A stretch of DNA of 64,000 bases from Marinobacter salexigens (GTDB lineage: Bacteria; Pseudomonadota; Gammaproteobacteria; Pseudomonadales; Oleiphilaceae), in contig NZ_JAHKPV010000021.1 in assembly GCF_018860765.1 (NCBI RefSeq), positions 179,845 to 243,844 of the forward strand. The letters are read 5' to 3'. The notes under the pieces were generated by a model that made no database searches, was not told the DNA's origin, and worked only from the letters and a program-made list of their open reading frames with translations. The translations under genes were made by a program, and so were the position numbers. Shown piece after piece: positions 34,874 to 44,601 of the stretch. Position 1 is the first letter of the stretch; each line of letters opens with the position of its first letter.

Positions 34874-36006
34874 AGTCCGGTCGAACCTTTCGTATCTCTA
34901 TAAATTCGGCTGTAAGAATCAATCATTCGATCTTGAGAGAACGCCTTGTGGAAAACCCTTTTGCTTTCTTTTGAAAACCTATCCATCAAAGATCGGTCAC
35001 CCGCCATCTGTCGTATTGCCTTCGCGAAGCTTCCTATATTATCAGGCTCGGTCAGCAAGCCGGTGTCTCCGTGAATAACGATTTCCGGGTTCCCTCCAAC
35101 ATTGGTCGCAATTGCCGGAACACCAAGACTCATGGCCTCCAGAAGCGTCATTGAGGTGCCTTCTGTGTGAGAGCTAAGAAGGAAAATATCCATGACGGCA
35201 AGATAGTTGACTGGCTCTGGCTTAAACCCAGTGAAGATAACATTCTTGTCAATTCCTAAATCTTTAGCCTTCTCCTCGAGCAGGTTTCGATCAGGTCCGT
35301 CTCCCACCATCAGCAGTTTACTGTTCGGCAATTGCTCCAAAACGACAGCGAAAGCATCTAGCATCAGAGACTGATTTTTTACGGGGTCGAGCCGTGCAAC
35401 GGTTCCCAAAACCAACTCCGATTCCAATATCCCGAGATTCTTTCGGAGAGCTTGCACAGCACTAAGGTCCAACTCGAACCCCTTGATGCCGTTGTAGATA
35501 ACCTCAATACACTTTTCCGGAATGAACTCGTATCTCGATAGGGCTGTTTTCGTCGCACCTGAAATCGCGATAATCTTATCCGTCATTAAAGCCAATAGCG
35601 GGTTTACAAGCATTGCTTTATATCGATACCGGTCAGGATGAAAGCGCCCGTGCTCCGTGAAAACAACTTTGGTTTTAAGGCCGACCGCTGCCAGGAGGCC
35701 ATAGACCCAAGGCGTGTACTGATGACAGTGAATAATGTCGATACTGCGTTCTCGGATCTGGTTTCGAATTTGTTTTATCAATTCAACATCGAATCCTGGC
35801 TTCCGTCGTAGGCTAAATACATCAACACCCTGCCCTCTGACTTGGTCACCTATTGCACCAATACTTCCGTCGATACACGCTATTGTATTTATGAACCCCG
35901 TCTTCGGGAGGCCAGTAACAAGCTGACGAATAACCTGTTCGGTCCCACCGATGCCCATGTTGAAGGTGATGTGCAGGATGCGTAGAGGCAGGTGCTGAGT
36001 ACTCAC
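34870..36006 (-). CDS. family 4 glycosyltransferase
   Basis: 378 residues. N-terminal RILHITFNMGIGGTEQVIRQ with the family's Gly-Gly-Thr-Glu loop, HCHQYTPWVYG, then the donor domain: LGTVARLDPVKNQSLMLDA, LLMVGDGPDR, VIFTGFKP and IFLLSSHTEGTSMTLLEAMS with the E-x7-E motif, then VPAIATNVGGNPE. Similar in style to XrtA-associated transferases of the TIGR03088 kind. The donor cannot be read from the sequence. Coupled to the transglutaminase-like gene upstream and the flippase gene downstream. Confidence 0.88.
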   Translation of the reverse strand: MSTQHLPLRILHITFNMGIGGTEQVIRQLVTGLPKTGFINTIACIDGSIGAIGDQVRGQGVDVFSLRRKPGFDVELIKQIRNQIRERSIDIIHCHQYTPWVYGLLAAVGLKTKVVFTEHGRFHPDRYRYKAMLVNPLLALMTDKIIAISGATKTALSRYEFIPEKCIEVIYNGIKGFELDLSAVQALRKNLGILESELVLGTVARLDPVKNQSLMLDAFAVVLEQLPNSKLLMVGDGPDRNLLEEKAKDLGIDKNVIFTGFKPEPVNYLAVMDIFLLSSHTEGTSMTLLEAMSLGVPAIATNVGGNPEIVIHGDTGLLTEPDNIGSFAKAIRQMAGDRSLMDRFSKESKRVFHKAFSQDRMIDSYSRIYRDTKGSTGL

Positions 36007-36881
36007 GATTGATACGTCCCGTTTCGTACTTTTCTAGTCATTAAGAAATAGAATCCAGGGCCAAGCAATAGAACAACAGGCAACAGCCACTTAAATATAT
36101 AGCTTACTTCTTCAAATACGTAGCGTTTGGTCATAAAGTGAAACGTGTCATCAAAAATTACGTATTTAGTATTATAGGCTTCAAAAAGATAGTCGACTTC
36201 AGTCGAGGGGTAACCCGCTTCGATATAATAACGCCTAAAATCCTCAGGGTTCTGTGTAAGCTGTTCAAGACTTCCATGCATCTCAACGCCAAAGTCGGGG
36301 TCGACTAACAGCCAATTACCCTTATCGTCTTCAAATTCGACAACAACATGACCTTTAAATGACACGATTCTATTTTCAATTTTGTGGTTATCTAAGATGC
36401 TGGACAATACTGTAGACGCGTCGCCACAAATACCAATACCACGTCGGATATTGCGCTTGTAATTTGCATAGTGATACCGTTCAAATTGAGGGAGCCCGGA
36501 AAACGTTCCAATAGCCCACAAAAAGTAATTTTCCCATATCGGAACCAACTGCCTGTACTCTTTAGGATCCACCTCCATCCAATCAATATGAACTAAGCTT
36601 TCATTAACAACGCGATTTGCTTTTTTGGCTATATCCCTTATCGACCTTAACTCATATAGTTGATCAATAGCTTCCATACTGGTCTTATACGACCATACCT
36701 CTTCGGGTATGAATCTAAGCTTTTCATGATCAACAACACCTAAACCCGGTTTGCGTACTGTCTGAAATAATCCATAAATGTTTATTAGCAATAGGAGCAT
36801 ACCAACAACAAATAAAGCAAATAACACGGCATCGAGAGCTAGTACTTTTTTTGGTCGTAAGTTTTCTTGCACATTTATCAT
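36003..36881 (-). CDS. membrane-anchored transglutaminase-like protein
   Basis: 292 residues from ATG at 36881, preferred because GGGGCGGGA stands just upstream; an ATG at 36920 would overlap the preceding gene. One membrane helix near the N-terminus (about 18-38) and one at the C-terminus (about 268-286) bracket a large domain with the papain/transglutaminase triad: C152 in GICGDAST, H178 in FKGHVVVEF and D194 in LLVDPDFG. Such proteins can form or cleave amide bonds. Placement between glycosyltransferase and acyltransferase genes suggests action on an amide-bearing polymer or its protein partner; this is inference. Confidence 0.8.
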   Translation of the reverse strand: MINVQENLRPKKVLALDAVLFALFVVGMLLLLINIYGLFQTVRKPGLGVVDHEKLRFIPEEVWSYKTSMEAIDQLYELRSIRDIAKKANRVVNESLVHIDWMEVDPKEYRQLVPIWENYFLWAIGTFSGLPQFERYHYANYKRNIRRGIGICGDASTVLSSILDNHKIENRIVSFKGHVVVEFEDDKGNWLLVDPDFGVEMHGSLEQLTQNPEDFRRYYIEAGYPSTEVDYLFEAYNTKYVIFDDTFHFMTKRYVFEEVSYIFKWLLPVVLLLGPGFYFLMTRKVRNGTYQS

Positions 36882-36907
36882 ATAGTCCCGCCCCAATTTA
36901 CGTGCAT

Positions 36908-37933
36908 TTATGCCGCCCACTTAAATCTTGACCTCATATTCATGAATGGTAGCTCAACGATTCGGTAAAGCACTTCCGCAGCCGCGACTGACAGTAGAAA
37001 CACTATAGATAGATAGACGAGAAAAGGTAGATCAATTGTAACTCGGTTTACCAAAGCAATTGCGTCCGGATGCAAAAGATAAATTGCATACGACCGAGTA
37101 GCAATGTAATTAGCACCAGGAAAAAAAAGATTCCACCGGATTTTATTACTCGAGTTAGCAAAAACAACCCATGCACCAAACATCATTGCCCGCGCCATAA
37201 ACCCTGGGTCACCCAGCCAGCTCAGCGGAAACCATCTTTGATAGAAGTACAAAACAAAGAATACCGTCGACACTATAGCCATGCCGAATGAGTATTTTAG
37301 TAGAACACTCCAGATCTGATTGTGCTGGTACTTTATGCATGCCAACATAACTCCCATTATGCAGCAGTCTAATCTTACGTGAGTCTCCAGATTAGTGCTG
37401 TACCATCCTAAATATCTAAAGATTGCAGGCAAGATAAAAAGCGATACCAATAAGCACAGTCGTATGTTAGGTTTTACGTATACAGTGAGCGCAAGAAACG
37501 GCGCAATAAATAAATAGAACTGCTCCTCTACTGCCAGAGACCAACTGACTGAAAAAATTTCAAGAGGGTAATCGTAATTCTGAATAAAGAAAAAATATGT
37601 CCATGGAGTTGAAGGATCCTCCTTGGTAAGAATTTGCTGGCCCATAGTGTAAATAAGCACCACGTAGTACGCGGGCAGCGTCCTCATCCACCGACGCACC
37701 CAGAAACGGCGAACATTTATCCCTCCCTGTGCCATCTCCTTAAACAATAGACTGCCCAAAAGCCAACCCGACAAAACAAAAAAGAGATCGACACCCATCC
37801 CGCCCAGCTGCGCGGGTGCTAAATGCGTTGGAGCACCAAACCCAAGAACTGAATGGGCAAACAGCACCATCAGTATCGCAATACTCCTAAGCGAATCCAG
37901 AGAACGTATACGATTGTGTCCTGCGACCATCAT
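36908..37933 (-). CDS. membrane acyltransferase family 3 protein
   Basis: 341 residues from ATG at 37933, which overlaps the amidotransferase stop as ATGATGG. Conserved motifs: RSLDSLRSIAILMVLFAHS (Arg and catalytic His), GGMGVDLFFVLSGWLLGSL, RRWMRTLPAYYVVL and SWSLAVEEQFYLF. About ten membrane helices. Transfers acyl groups to sugars of the polymer during export. This is the second such gene in the row; it is not AT-rich like the one at 30461-31573. Confidence 0.9.
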   Translation of the reverse strand: MMVAGHNRIRSLDSLRSIAILMVLFAHSVLGFGAPTHLAPAQLGGMGVDLFFVLSGWLLGSLLFKEMAQGGINVRRFWVRRWMRTLPAYYVVLIYTMGQQILTKEDPSTPWTYFFFIQNYDYPLEIFSVSWSLAVEEQFYLFIAPFLALTVYVKPNIRLCLLVSLFILPAIFRYLGWYSTNLETHVRLDCCIMGVMLACIKYQHNQIWSVLLKYSFGMAIVSTVFFVLYFYQRWFPLSWLGDPGFMARAMMFGAWVVFANSSNKIRWNLFFPGANYIATRSYAIYLLHPDAIALVNRVTIDLPFLVYLSIVFLLSVAAAEVLYRIVELPFMNMRSRFKWAA

Positions 37934-39819
37934 CTGTTGTACCTTTGCCACCAAAGCGCAAATGCCAACATGCTCCATAACTCTTGTGTGAAGCTATCGT
38001 CTCCCCCTATGTGCCGATCCCAAAGGTCCCCTACTCGCTCCATATCGAAGCAGTATGACAATCCACCATCTCTATCCGTAAGCAAGCTGTGTGCAATAGG
38101 ACGAAGTTCATTCCGCAACCACTGTGCCAAAGGCACTGAAAAACCCATTTTTTTCCGGTATAGAATGTCTTCCGGCAGCATGCGCTCAAACGCTTTTTTT
38201 AGAATGTATTTCTTCTCTTTGCCGTGGAGTTTTAACGCTGCCGGTATCTGCGCCGCATACTCCACCACCCGATAATCCAAAAGCGGCGCACGAGTTTCTA
38301 GCGAGTTAGCCATACTCATGCGGTCTACCTTCACCAGAATATCCCCGGGGAGATAAGTTTTAATGTCTGCATAAAGAATGCTGGAGAGGTGATCATCCGT
38401 ATCCGCATTATTGTAATGAGCTCGCGTTATATCCGCGGGGTCATAATCTCGGGTTTCACGTTTCAGCTCGCCTGTAACGAGGTCATTCCAAATGTCTCTT
38501 CGGAAGAAGCTATTTGTGATAAAAAAGGCCTCGTCCGGATCCAGCGCGAGGGTACTCAGGAGCGATCTGGCTTTGCTCGTTGGGCCGGAGTTTACCATTC
38601 CTGCGAGACGTGCAAGCCCGGGGAAGAGGTTGTGGCGCACTCCCGCCGGAAAAAGGCCACGTAACCGGTTTTCAACTTGGTCGGTGTAGTATTTGCTATA
38701 GCCCGCAAAATTTTCATCACCACCATCGCCCGCCAGCGCCACGGTCACTTTCTGGCGTGCCAGTTGTGATACAAAATATGTGGGTACAAAGGAGGGGTCC
38801 GCAAAGGGTTCATCAAAGAAGCGCGCAATGCTGCTGAGGCTTTCTGCAACATTGTCTTTCACGGTAAATTCGTGATGGTCGGTCTTGAATTGCTCGGCAA
38901 CTTTTTTGGCCCAGTGCACTTCATCAAATCGTTCTGAATCGAAACCAATGGCGCAGGTTGTTACGGGTGTGTCGGTGTGGCCTGTCATTAAGCCCACTAC
39001 TGCACTCGAATCAATTCCGCCACTCAAGAATGCCCCTAGCGGAACGTCGCTTACCATTCGTAGTCGAACTGCGTCGTCAATTAAGTTGTAAAGCCCATCC
39101 TGTAACTCCTCAACGCTTGCGCTTGAGGGCGCGCCAAATGATACATCCCAGTACTGTTCTTGATGTGTATGGGTGCCGTCTGTTTCTAGCCAATAGCCGG
39201 GGGCCAGTTTATGGATGTTCTTATAGATGGTTTTTGGGTCTGGCACGTACTGGTAGGCAAAAAAATCTTTAATTGCGTCGAAGCGTAACTCGGTTTTAAC
39301 GAAAGGTGCGGGTGTTAGAGCTTTTAATTCGGAGGCAAAGGCGAAGTGTCCGTTTGCCTCATAGAAGTAAAGAGGTTTTTTTCCAAGGCGATCCCTTGCC
39401 AGAAATAGTTTGCGAGCGGTTCGATCCCAGATGGAGAGTGCGAACATACCATTAAGTAGCTTAAGGCATTCAGGGCCATGTATTTCATAGAGCGCGAGCA
39501 GCACTTCTGTATCAGTTCGCGTGCGAAAGCTATGCCCCTGATTGATGAGATCGCTGCGAAGTTCCTGAAAATTGTAGATTTCGCCGTTATACGCAATTAC
39601 GTAACGCTCGGAAGCAGAGACCATTGGCTGGGTACCCGCTTCACTCAAATCCAGAATGCTAAGCCTGCGGTGCACCAATCCTACCGCGTCATCAAGCCAG
39701 ACAGCTCCGGCATCTGGTCCGCGGTGAATGATCGCTTGCCCCATGGCATTGAGCCAACCTTCGTGTGCTTCTCTGTCAGGTGTTGAGGTGGTACGTAGGA
39801 AGCCAGCCAATCCACACAT
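37930..39819 (-). CDS. XrtA/PEP-CTERM system amidotransferase (AsnB-like)
   Basis: 629 residues. MCGLAGFL supplies the catalytic Cys2 of the class-II glutaminase domain; RGPDAGA, HRRLSILDLS and AYNGEIYNF line its site. The synthetase half has the P-loop FLSGGIDSSAVVG and AGDGGDENFAGY. This full-length asparagine synthetase homologue belongs to the XrtA-associated amidotransferases (TIGR03108 type), thought to amidate a sugar or peptide part of the polymer rather than aspartate. It overlaps the glycosyltransferase upstream by one base and the acyltransferase downstream by four. Confidence 0.92.
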   Translation of the reverse strand: MCGLAGFLRTTSTPDREAHEGWLNAMGQAIIHRGPDAGAVWLDDAVGLVHRRLSILDLSEAGTQPMVSASERYVIAYNGEIYNFQELRSDLINQGHSFRTRTDTEVLLALYEIHGPECLKLLNGMFALSIWDRTARKLFLARDRLGKKPLYFYEANGHFAFASELKALTPAPFVKTELRFDAIKDFFAYQYVPDPKTIYKNIHKLAPGYWLETDGTHTHQEQYWDVSFGAPSSASVEELQDGLYNLIDDAVRLRMVSDVPLGAFLSGGIDSSAVVGLMTGHTDTPVTTCAIGFDSERFDEVHWAKKVAEQFKTDHHEFTVKDNVAESLSSIARFFDEPFADPSFVPTYFVSQLARQKVTVALAGDGGDENFAGYSKYYTDQVENRLRGLFPAGVRHNLFPGLARLAGMVNSGPTSKARSLLSTLALDPDEAFFITNSFFRRDIWNDLVTGELKRETRDYDPADITRAHYNNADTDDHLSSILYADIKTYLPGDILVKVDRMSMANSLETRAPLLDYRVVEYAAQIPAALKLHGKEKKYILKKAFERMLPEDILYRKKMGFSVPLAQWLRNELRPIAHSLLTDRDGGLSYCFDMERVGDLWDRHIGGDDSFTQELWSMLAFALWWQRYNR

Positions 39820-40976
39820 TAAACCAACTCACTCTGCTTGGATGTGACAGCTTCTGTCTTACCTACGAGCTTTCTGAATAGAACCTCATACTCATCTGCC
39901 ATACGAGCGGCAGAGTAGCGTTCATGAATCATTTGCCGGGCATTGTGGCTAAGGCTTTGTGCCAGCAATGGGTCGCTTAACGCCTGCTTGCAGCATGCTT
40001 CTAACGCAGTCTTGTCGCCAAAGGGGGCGAGAAGACCGGTTTTTCCATGCTCCACTAACTGATCAACACCGGGAATGTCGTAGGCGACTACGGGAATGCC
40101 TACGGCCATGGCTTCCATCATGCAACGGGGGATACCCTCCAATGAGGAAGTCATAACGAACAGACTGAATTTTGAAAGCAATTCCAAGCGGTCACTACGA
40201 AAGCCCAAAAACTCGACTGCTTTAGCGCTGCTAAGTTCTGCTGCTTGCGCCTCTAGCTCCTGCCTTTGACTGCCATCGCCTAGTAACTGCAGCTGTATAT
40301 CTGGCTCTTGTTTATAGAGTTGATCGAATACCTCTATAAGGTCAGGTATCCCCTTTCTCGGAATCATTTGGCCGATAAACCCTATGACTCGTGAGCCTGA
40401 ATCAACATTATTTTTCTGTGGCAGGCTGGCCAGAGTTGCATCGATTTCCTTAAGGTCGACACCGTTCCGGATAAATGACGTTTTGGCCTCAGGTACTTTG
40501 AATCGCTTCATGTCATCCATAAGTTCTTCAGAAAGAGGAACGACTTGGTCGAAATAACGAAGCATGTGGGTGCCAATGCGGATAAAAGTCGCAAGCTTGA
40601 AACCTACATTGCCAGAGAACCCGTGAGGCGTGCTCACACAGGCGATGCCAGTTTTCTTAGCAGCAAGGAGTCCTAGAATGTCAGACTTGTAGCCATGTGT
40701 ATGGATAACATCAATGTTTCTATCTCGTATGACCTCAGCCAATCTACCTACCACTCGGAAATCAAAGCGGCCATTCATCTTCAAGCGATAAACATTACCT
40801 GCAGAGGCTGGGTAATACTCTGCAACGGACAGGTCTTGGTTCTGCCCCTCATCAGACACAGCGAGATCACATTGCGTTGTATCGAGGTTAATATTATTAG
40901 CCAACGCTAACACCCACCGCTCGGCCCCATAAAAACCCGCAGGAGTAATAAACTGTAGTATCCTAACTTTTTTCAT
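39819..40976 (-). CDS. family 4 glycosyltransferase of the XrtA locus
   Basis: 385 residues: RILQFITPAGFYGAERWVLA with the Gly-Ala-Glu loop, IHTHGYKSDILG, then VIGFIGQMIPRKGIPDLIE, LQLLGDGSQR, VEFLGFRSD and LFVMTSSLEGIPRCMMEAMA with the E-x7-E motif. Like other transferases standing beside the XrtA amidotransferase gene, it should extend the lipid-linked repeat unit in the cytoplasm. Three bases separate it from the O-ligase-like gene upstream. Confidence 0.9.
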   Translation of the reverse strand: MKKVRILQFITPAGFYGAERWVLALANNINLDTTQCDLAVSDEGQNQDLSVAEYYPASAGNVYRLKMNGRFDFRVVGRLAEVIRDRNIDVIHTHGYKSDILGLLAAKKTGIACVSTPHGFSGNVGFKLATFIRIGTHMLRYFDQVVPLSEELMDDMKRFKVPEAKTSFIRNGVDLKEIDATLASLPQKNNVDSGSRVIGFIGQMIPRKGIPDLIEVFDQLYKQEPDIQLQLLGDGSQRQELEAQAAELSSAKAVEFLGFRSDRLELLSKFSLFVMTSSLEGIPRCMMEAMAVGIPVVAYDIPGVDQLVEHGKTGLLAPFGDKTALEACCKQALSDPLLAQSLSHNARQMIHERYSAARMADEYEVLFRKLVGKTEAVTSKQSELV

Positions 40977-40979
40977 TGA

Positions 40980-42320
40980 TTAAGTCCTTTCAGCTCTTTC
41001 CTGCTTATGGGTACTTGCATTTCGAGTCGGCACTATCGTTGATAACGGGTGCAGGTAGTAAACCTTAATAGCAACTGCGAGGAACAGGATCGTCCAATAG
41101 AGAATTTCTGCTCTAAATTGATTAATAAAAGTGCTCGTTACGAGGTAGCCCAAAATCGAACACTCCAGCGCTAAAATATGAAAGTATTTTTCATAGTCCT
41201 TTCTACTTAAAACGAAGCGTTTTGCTTTCTGAGACATTCTATACAGGCTGCCCAGCATCACCAAAAACACGATCAGGCCATGCCAACCAATCTCCGAAAG
41301 CGCTTGAAACCAAATCGAATGGACTGTTTTGAAAGGGACTCCCTCTCTCTCTGTTTCCGTCAAATAAGATGGAGACAGAAGGTTATACCCATATACACCC
41401 ATGCCTAATGGGTAGTCCTCCATCATTTCAAACGTCGTCATCCAAAATAGAACTCTGTGTGATCCCCTCTCGCCACTATCGGAGCTCTGAAGGGAGGACA
41501 TCCTCTGCCAGAATAAATCGTCTGTTACATACAAGCCGCCGCCTAGCCCGATCATCACTATAAGTACAGCGAGACCCCGCTGACCTTTCTGACGATACTT
41601 GGAAAACATCATATAAAGAAGAAACATTCCGGAACTTGCAATTGTCCCAAGAAAGGCACCGCGACTGTTGAATAGAACTAGGGCATTCGCAACGAAGGCA
41701 CCACAAACAAAGCATAAAAATCGTATTTTCTTGTTACCCATCCAAGCATAATAAAGCAACATAGCACCTGCTGGTACGAGAGCGGCAGACACTCCATTAC
41801 TGTCACTACCGTCAGGCAAAGCTACACCCTCAAGCCTATCTCCCGAATTACGACCTATAGACGTCGCAAGTTGTCCGATATAAGCACATCCGAGCAGATA
41901 TGCCCATAAAGAAACCTTGAGCGCCACCTCACTGTTGAGAAGCTTGTATGCAACAAGAACTATTACAACCAACTTAAGATATATGAATGTGAATTTATCG
42001 TGAACACTTGGCGCTAAAGCCCAAAATTTTGCGACATAGAAAAATAAAACTAAAACAATCAAATAAATAAATACTGGCTGCTGCTTCCAAGGGCTTATTT
42101 TACTGAGACTCTTGTACTTCAATAAAAGAACGAAAACCATTAAAATTGATGCGATAAATGAATATCGCAACCCAGGTATATTCGCAGACCACCAACGATC
42201 GTCTGGGTTAAGAAAGTAAACAACTTGATATAGAATGAAGGCAGCTGCGCCAGTATAAAAAAGCGCAGCAACTATACAACCGAAAAAAACAACTAAAAAA
42301 AGCAGCGCAAACTTAGACAT
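40980..42320 (-). CDS. O-antigen ligase/polymerase-like membrane protein, XrtA-associated
   Basis: 446 residues with about 11 membrane helices and one large periplasmic loop (about 285-345, SLQSSDSGERGSHR to EGVPFKTVHSIWF). LYQVVYFLNPDDRW and the loop's His in TVHSIWFQALSEIGW match the WaaL/Wzy superfamily and the exosortase A-associated putative O-glycosylation ligases. It could polymerise repeat units or attach glycan to a PEP-CTERM protein; the two roles cannot be told apart from sequence. Overlaps the glycosyltransferase gene upstream by one base. Confidence 0.85.
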   Translation of the reverse strand: MSKFALLFLVVFFGCIVAALFYTGAAAFILYQVVYFLNPDDRWWSANIPGLRYSFIASILMVFVLLLKYKSLSKISPWKQQPVFIYLIVLVLFFYVAKFWALAPSVHDKFTFIYLKLVVIVLVAYKLLNSEVALKVSLWAYLLGCAYIGQLATSIGRNSGDRLEGVALPDGSDSNGVSAALVPAGAMLLYYAWMGNKKIRFLCFVCGAFVANALVLFNSRGAFLGTIASSGMFLLYMMFSKYRQKGQRGLAVLIVMIGLGGGLYVTDDLFWQRMSSLQSSDSGERGSHRVLFWMTTFEMMEDYPLGMGVYGYNLLSPSYLTETEREGVPFKTVHSIWFQALSEIGWHGLIVFLVMLGSLYRMSQKAKRFVLSRKDYEKYFHILALECSILGYLVTSTFINQFRAEILYWTILFLAVAIKVYYLHPLSTIVPTRNASTHKQERAERT

Positions 42321-43489
42321 TAGCGCTGCTCCTGCCCCGGTCGCGCACTACTCCAAGTCACTTGAGTCTGCCCCTGCAGCGCCTTAACAATGCCCCGAAC
42401 CGCATAGCCGTTCACCATTACAAAATAATAGGGAGTAGCAACCCAGACCGGTAACTGGTTACGATTTTTCGACAGATGCCCAACTAGCGTCAGCACCAGC
42501 ATCAACATCGCCCCTGCGCTAATCAGTTGGAACAGACCGATGCCCGCAAAAGCTAGGATCACACTGCCTGCAACACCTGTAAGTAGGAATAACGGAATAA
42601 GCCAGCGAAGCAGTTTGTGGGAGATAACCTCAAACGCAAAGACTCCCGATTTCGCGGGGTTCATTACCTGCCCTACCCGCATTAGGCCACGGATGCTGCG
42701 GTTTACGATGCGTTCTTTGCGGGCTACTTCACGGTCGAAATCGCCAGCGGTTTCTTCAAAGCACTTTGCATCGGCATCGAACACGCCTCGGTAGCCTTTA
42801 GCGATGATTTGCAAGGGGTTTACAAAGTCGTTGATGTCCTGCTGCTGCAGCGGTTCCCATAGTTCGGTGCGAATAGCGTAAATAGCGCCGTCGCCGCCCA
42901 CTACGGAATGCAGGCGGGACTCCATGCCCTTGATAGCCAACTCGTAACGCCAGTAGAGGTTTTCATTCCGTGCGCTAGCGCCCTGATCGCCATCGGTATA
43001 GAGGGCAGCTCCTACGGCATAACCCACGTCCAGATCAGCAAAATTGCGCGCCAGTTTACTAATCGCATCGCGGGCATACATGGCGTTGGCGTCACTGAAC
43101 ACGGTGATATCGGCATCAACCTGTTCCATGGCCAAATTGATGCCCATGGTTTTACCCAACCTACCTTCCTGTCGGACCAGTACAATGCGCCCGTTTTCAA
43201 ACTCTTTTACGGCTTCGTCGGTGCCATCATCCGAGCCATCCGAAACCACTATGATCCGGAGCAGTTCTGGTGGGTAATCCAGTTCCAAAGCATTTTCTAG
43301 CTTCTGCCGGATTACACCTTCTTCGTTGTAGCAGGAGATAATCAAAGCCACAGAAGGCTTTTGCTCGCCCCGGCGGTGGGTAATGTCCGGCAGGCCCCGA
43401 GTAAGCACCCACAAGATGGCCGGGTACCCAAAATACACATACACGGGTACAGCAAGGCAAAGCAGTGTGAACAGCAGTACAAACGTCAT
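42320..43489 (-). CDS. family 2 glycosyltransferase, membrane-bound
   Basis: 389 residues from ATG at 43489, which overlaps the FemAB-like stop as TTATGA; the frame opens further upstream without support. A first helix (VLLFTLLCLAVPVYVYFGYP) precedes a processive-type GT-A domain: ALIISCYNEEGVIRQKLENA, VVSDGSDDGTDE, TVFSDANAMY (DxD-like) and AVGGDGAIYAIR; three C-terminal helices follow from about residue 290 (LLRWLIPLFLLTGVAGSVIL). Similar to XrtA-associated TIGR03111-like or BcsA-like enzymes. It probably couples sugar transfer to the membrane. Confidence 0.88.
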   Translation of the reverse strand: MTFVLLFTLLCLAVPVYVYFGYPAILWVLTRGLPDITHRRGEQKPSVALIISCYNEEGVIRQKLENALELDYPPELLRIIVVSDGSDDGTDEAVKEFENGRIVLVRQEGRLGKTMGINLAMEQVDADITVFSDANAMYARDAISKLARNFADLDVGYAVGAALYTDGDQGASARNENLYWRYELAIKGMESRLHSVVGGDGAIYAIRTELWEPLQQQDINDFVNPLQIIAKGYRGVFDADAKCFEETAGDFDREVARKERIVNRSIRGLMRVGQVMNPAKSGVFAFEVISHKLLRWLIPLFLLTGVAGSVILAFAGIGLFQLISAGAMLMLVLTLVGHLSKNRNQLPVWVATPYYFVMVNGYAVRGIVKALQGQTQVTWSSARPGQEQR

Positions 43490-44601
43490 AAGGTGATGTA
43501 TCGTCTCAATTTTGGGCCTAGCCAATTGGCAAACGGTAGTGGCAGTTGTCGCCAGATGCTTTCGATAAAGGGCCTTAGCCGGGATACCAAAGATATTCCC
43601 GCTCCAGCGGAATCTGCGCTGGGCGGAGTTTGTGCACCCTTGCGGTAATCTGTCCAAGCCAGCTCATAGGGCTGAGCGCCCCACTGTTTTTTGAAGCGGT
43701 AGGTACCTTCATTCAATGTGGAGCGGCCAAAGTCGAACCGGGTGAAACCCAGATCACACACGTGGCTCAATAAGGTCCAATACAGAAGCATGTTGGGCGC
43801 AAGCTTGTTGAACTCTTCCAGCGTAGACGCCCAAGGAATACAAGCTTCTTTGCCACCTAAAAGCACAATCCCCGCACCCACGGGCTTGTCGTTTTGGAAT
43901 ACGAGGCCAATGAGCATGTGTTCGCCGTAAGCGGCTTTCAAATCCTGAAACCACTGTAGGCTGTGCACGGGAGATCCAAGTCTGTGCATGTTCTGGGCAA
44001 ACACCTCATAAAACAGGGGTACCGCGTCTGCTTCTGTGCGTAACTCCGCTCTCAGCCCGTTTTTCTCAGCTTTGCGAATCTGGCTGCGCAACTTGGGCTT
44101 GTAGCTTTTGAACAGAGCTTCGCTGTTTTCAGGTAAGTTGCAGAGCATTCGTACCTTGGTGTTGGCGGGCAGCGCTTCAAGGCTCTGCTTATTCTGTTCG
44201 GCTGTCGCGTCTTTTTCGGTACTCAGTGCTGGCCCGCCCTCCCGAATTCCCAGAGTTTTGATGTTGTGCGCTTGCGCCAGCGTTAGAGCCTCGGTAATAA
44301 GCAGTTCTCGTGTTTCTGCATTGTTCGCTAGCACACCACCGAGATCACAGAATGGTAGAGAAGCCAGACTGCTTACGCCGATGGGTGATTTCACTTCTAC
44401 CAGAGGCAATACACCACACAGCGTGTCGTTTTGATGAACGCTAACCAGCCAGCCTGTATGGCCATAGGCACTTTCTGTTGCCTGCAGCCAAGCTCTATTG
44501 TGATACGGTGTTGCTTTAGGGTGCCCAGCTACATACCGGTTATATTCGTCTGCCGGAAACGTGCTTAATCGTGAGGCCCGTGTGTGAAATTCAGCGTTCA
44601 T
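43486..44601 (-). CDS. FemAB-like PEP-CTERM system protein
   Basis: 371 residues from ATG at 44601. Two GNAT-fold halves typical of FemAB and the XrtA-linked TIGR03019 family: YNRYVAGHPKATPYHNRAWL with the Gly-His-Pro-x-A-T opening, SLPFCDLGGVLAN, then KLRSQIRKAEKNGLRAELR, GAGIVLLGGKEACIPWAST, and FDFGRSTLNEGTYRFKKQWG. FemAB enzymes add amino acids from aminoacyl-tRNA to peptidoglycan precursors; here an amino acyl addition to the polymer is possible. It overlaps the GNAT gene upstream and the glycosyltransferase gene downstream. Confidence 0.9.
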   Translation of the reverse strand: MNAEFHTRASRLSTFPADEYNRYVAGHPKATPYHNRAWLQATESAYGHTGWLVSVHQNDTLCGVLPLVEVKSPIGVSSLASLPFCDLGGVLANNAETRELLITEALTLAQAHNIKTLGIREGGPALSTEKDATAEQNKQSLEALPANTKVRMLCNLPENSEALFKSYKPKLRSQIRKAEKNGLRAELRTEADAVPLFYEVFAQNMHRLGSPVHSLQWFQDLKAAYGEHMLIGLVFQNDKPVGAGIVLLGGKEACIPWASTLEEFNKLAPNMLLYWTLLSHVCDLGFTRFDFGRSTLNEGTYRFKKQWGAQPYELAWTDYRKGAQTPPSADSAGAGISLVSRLRPFIESIWRQLPLPFANWLGPKLRRYITL

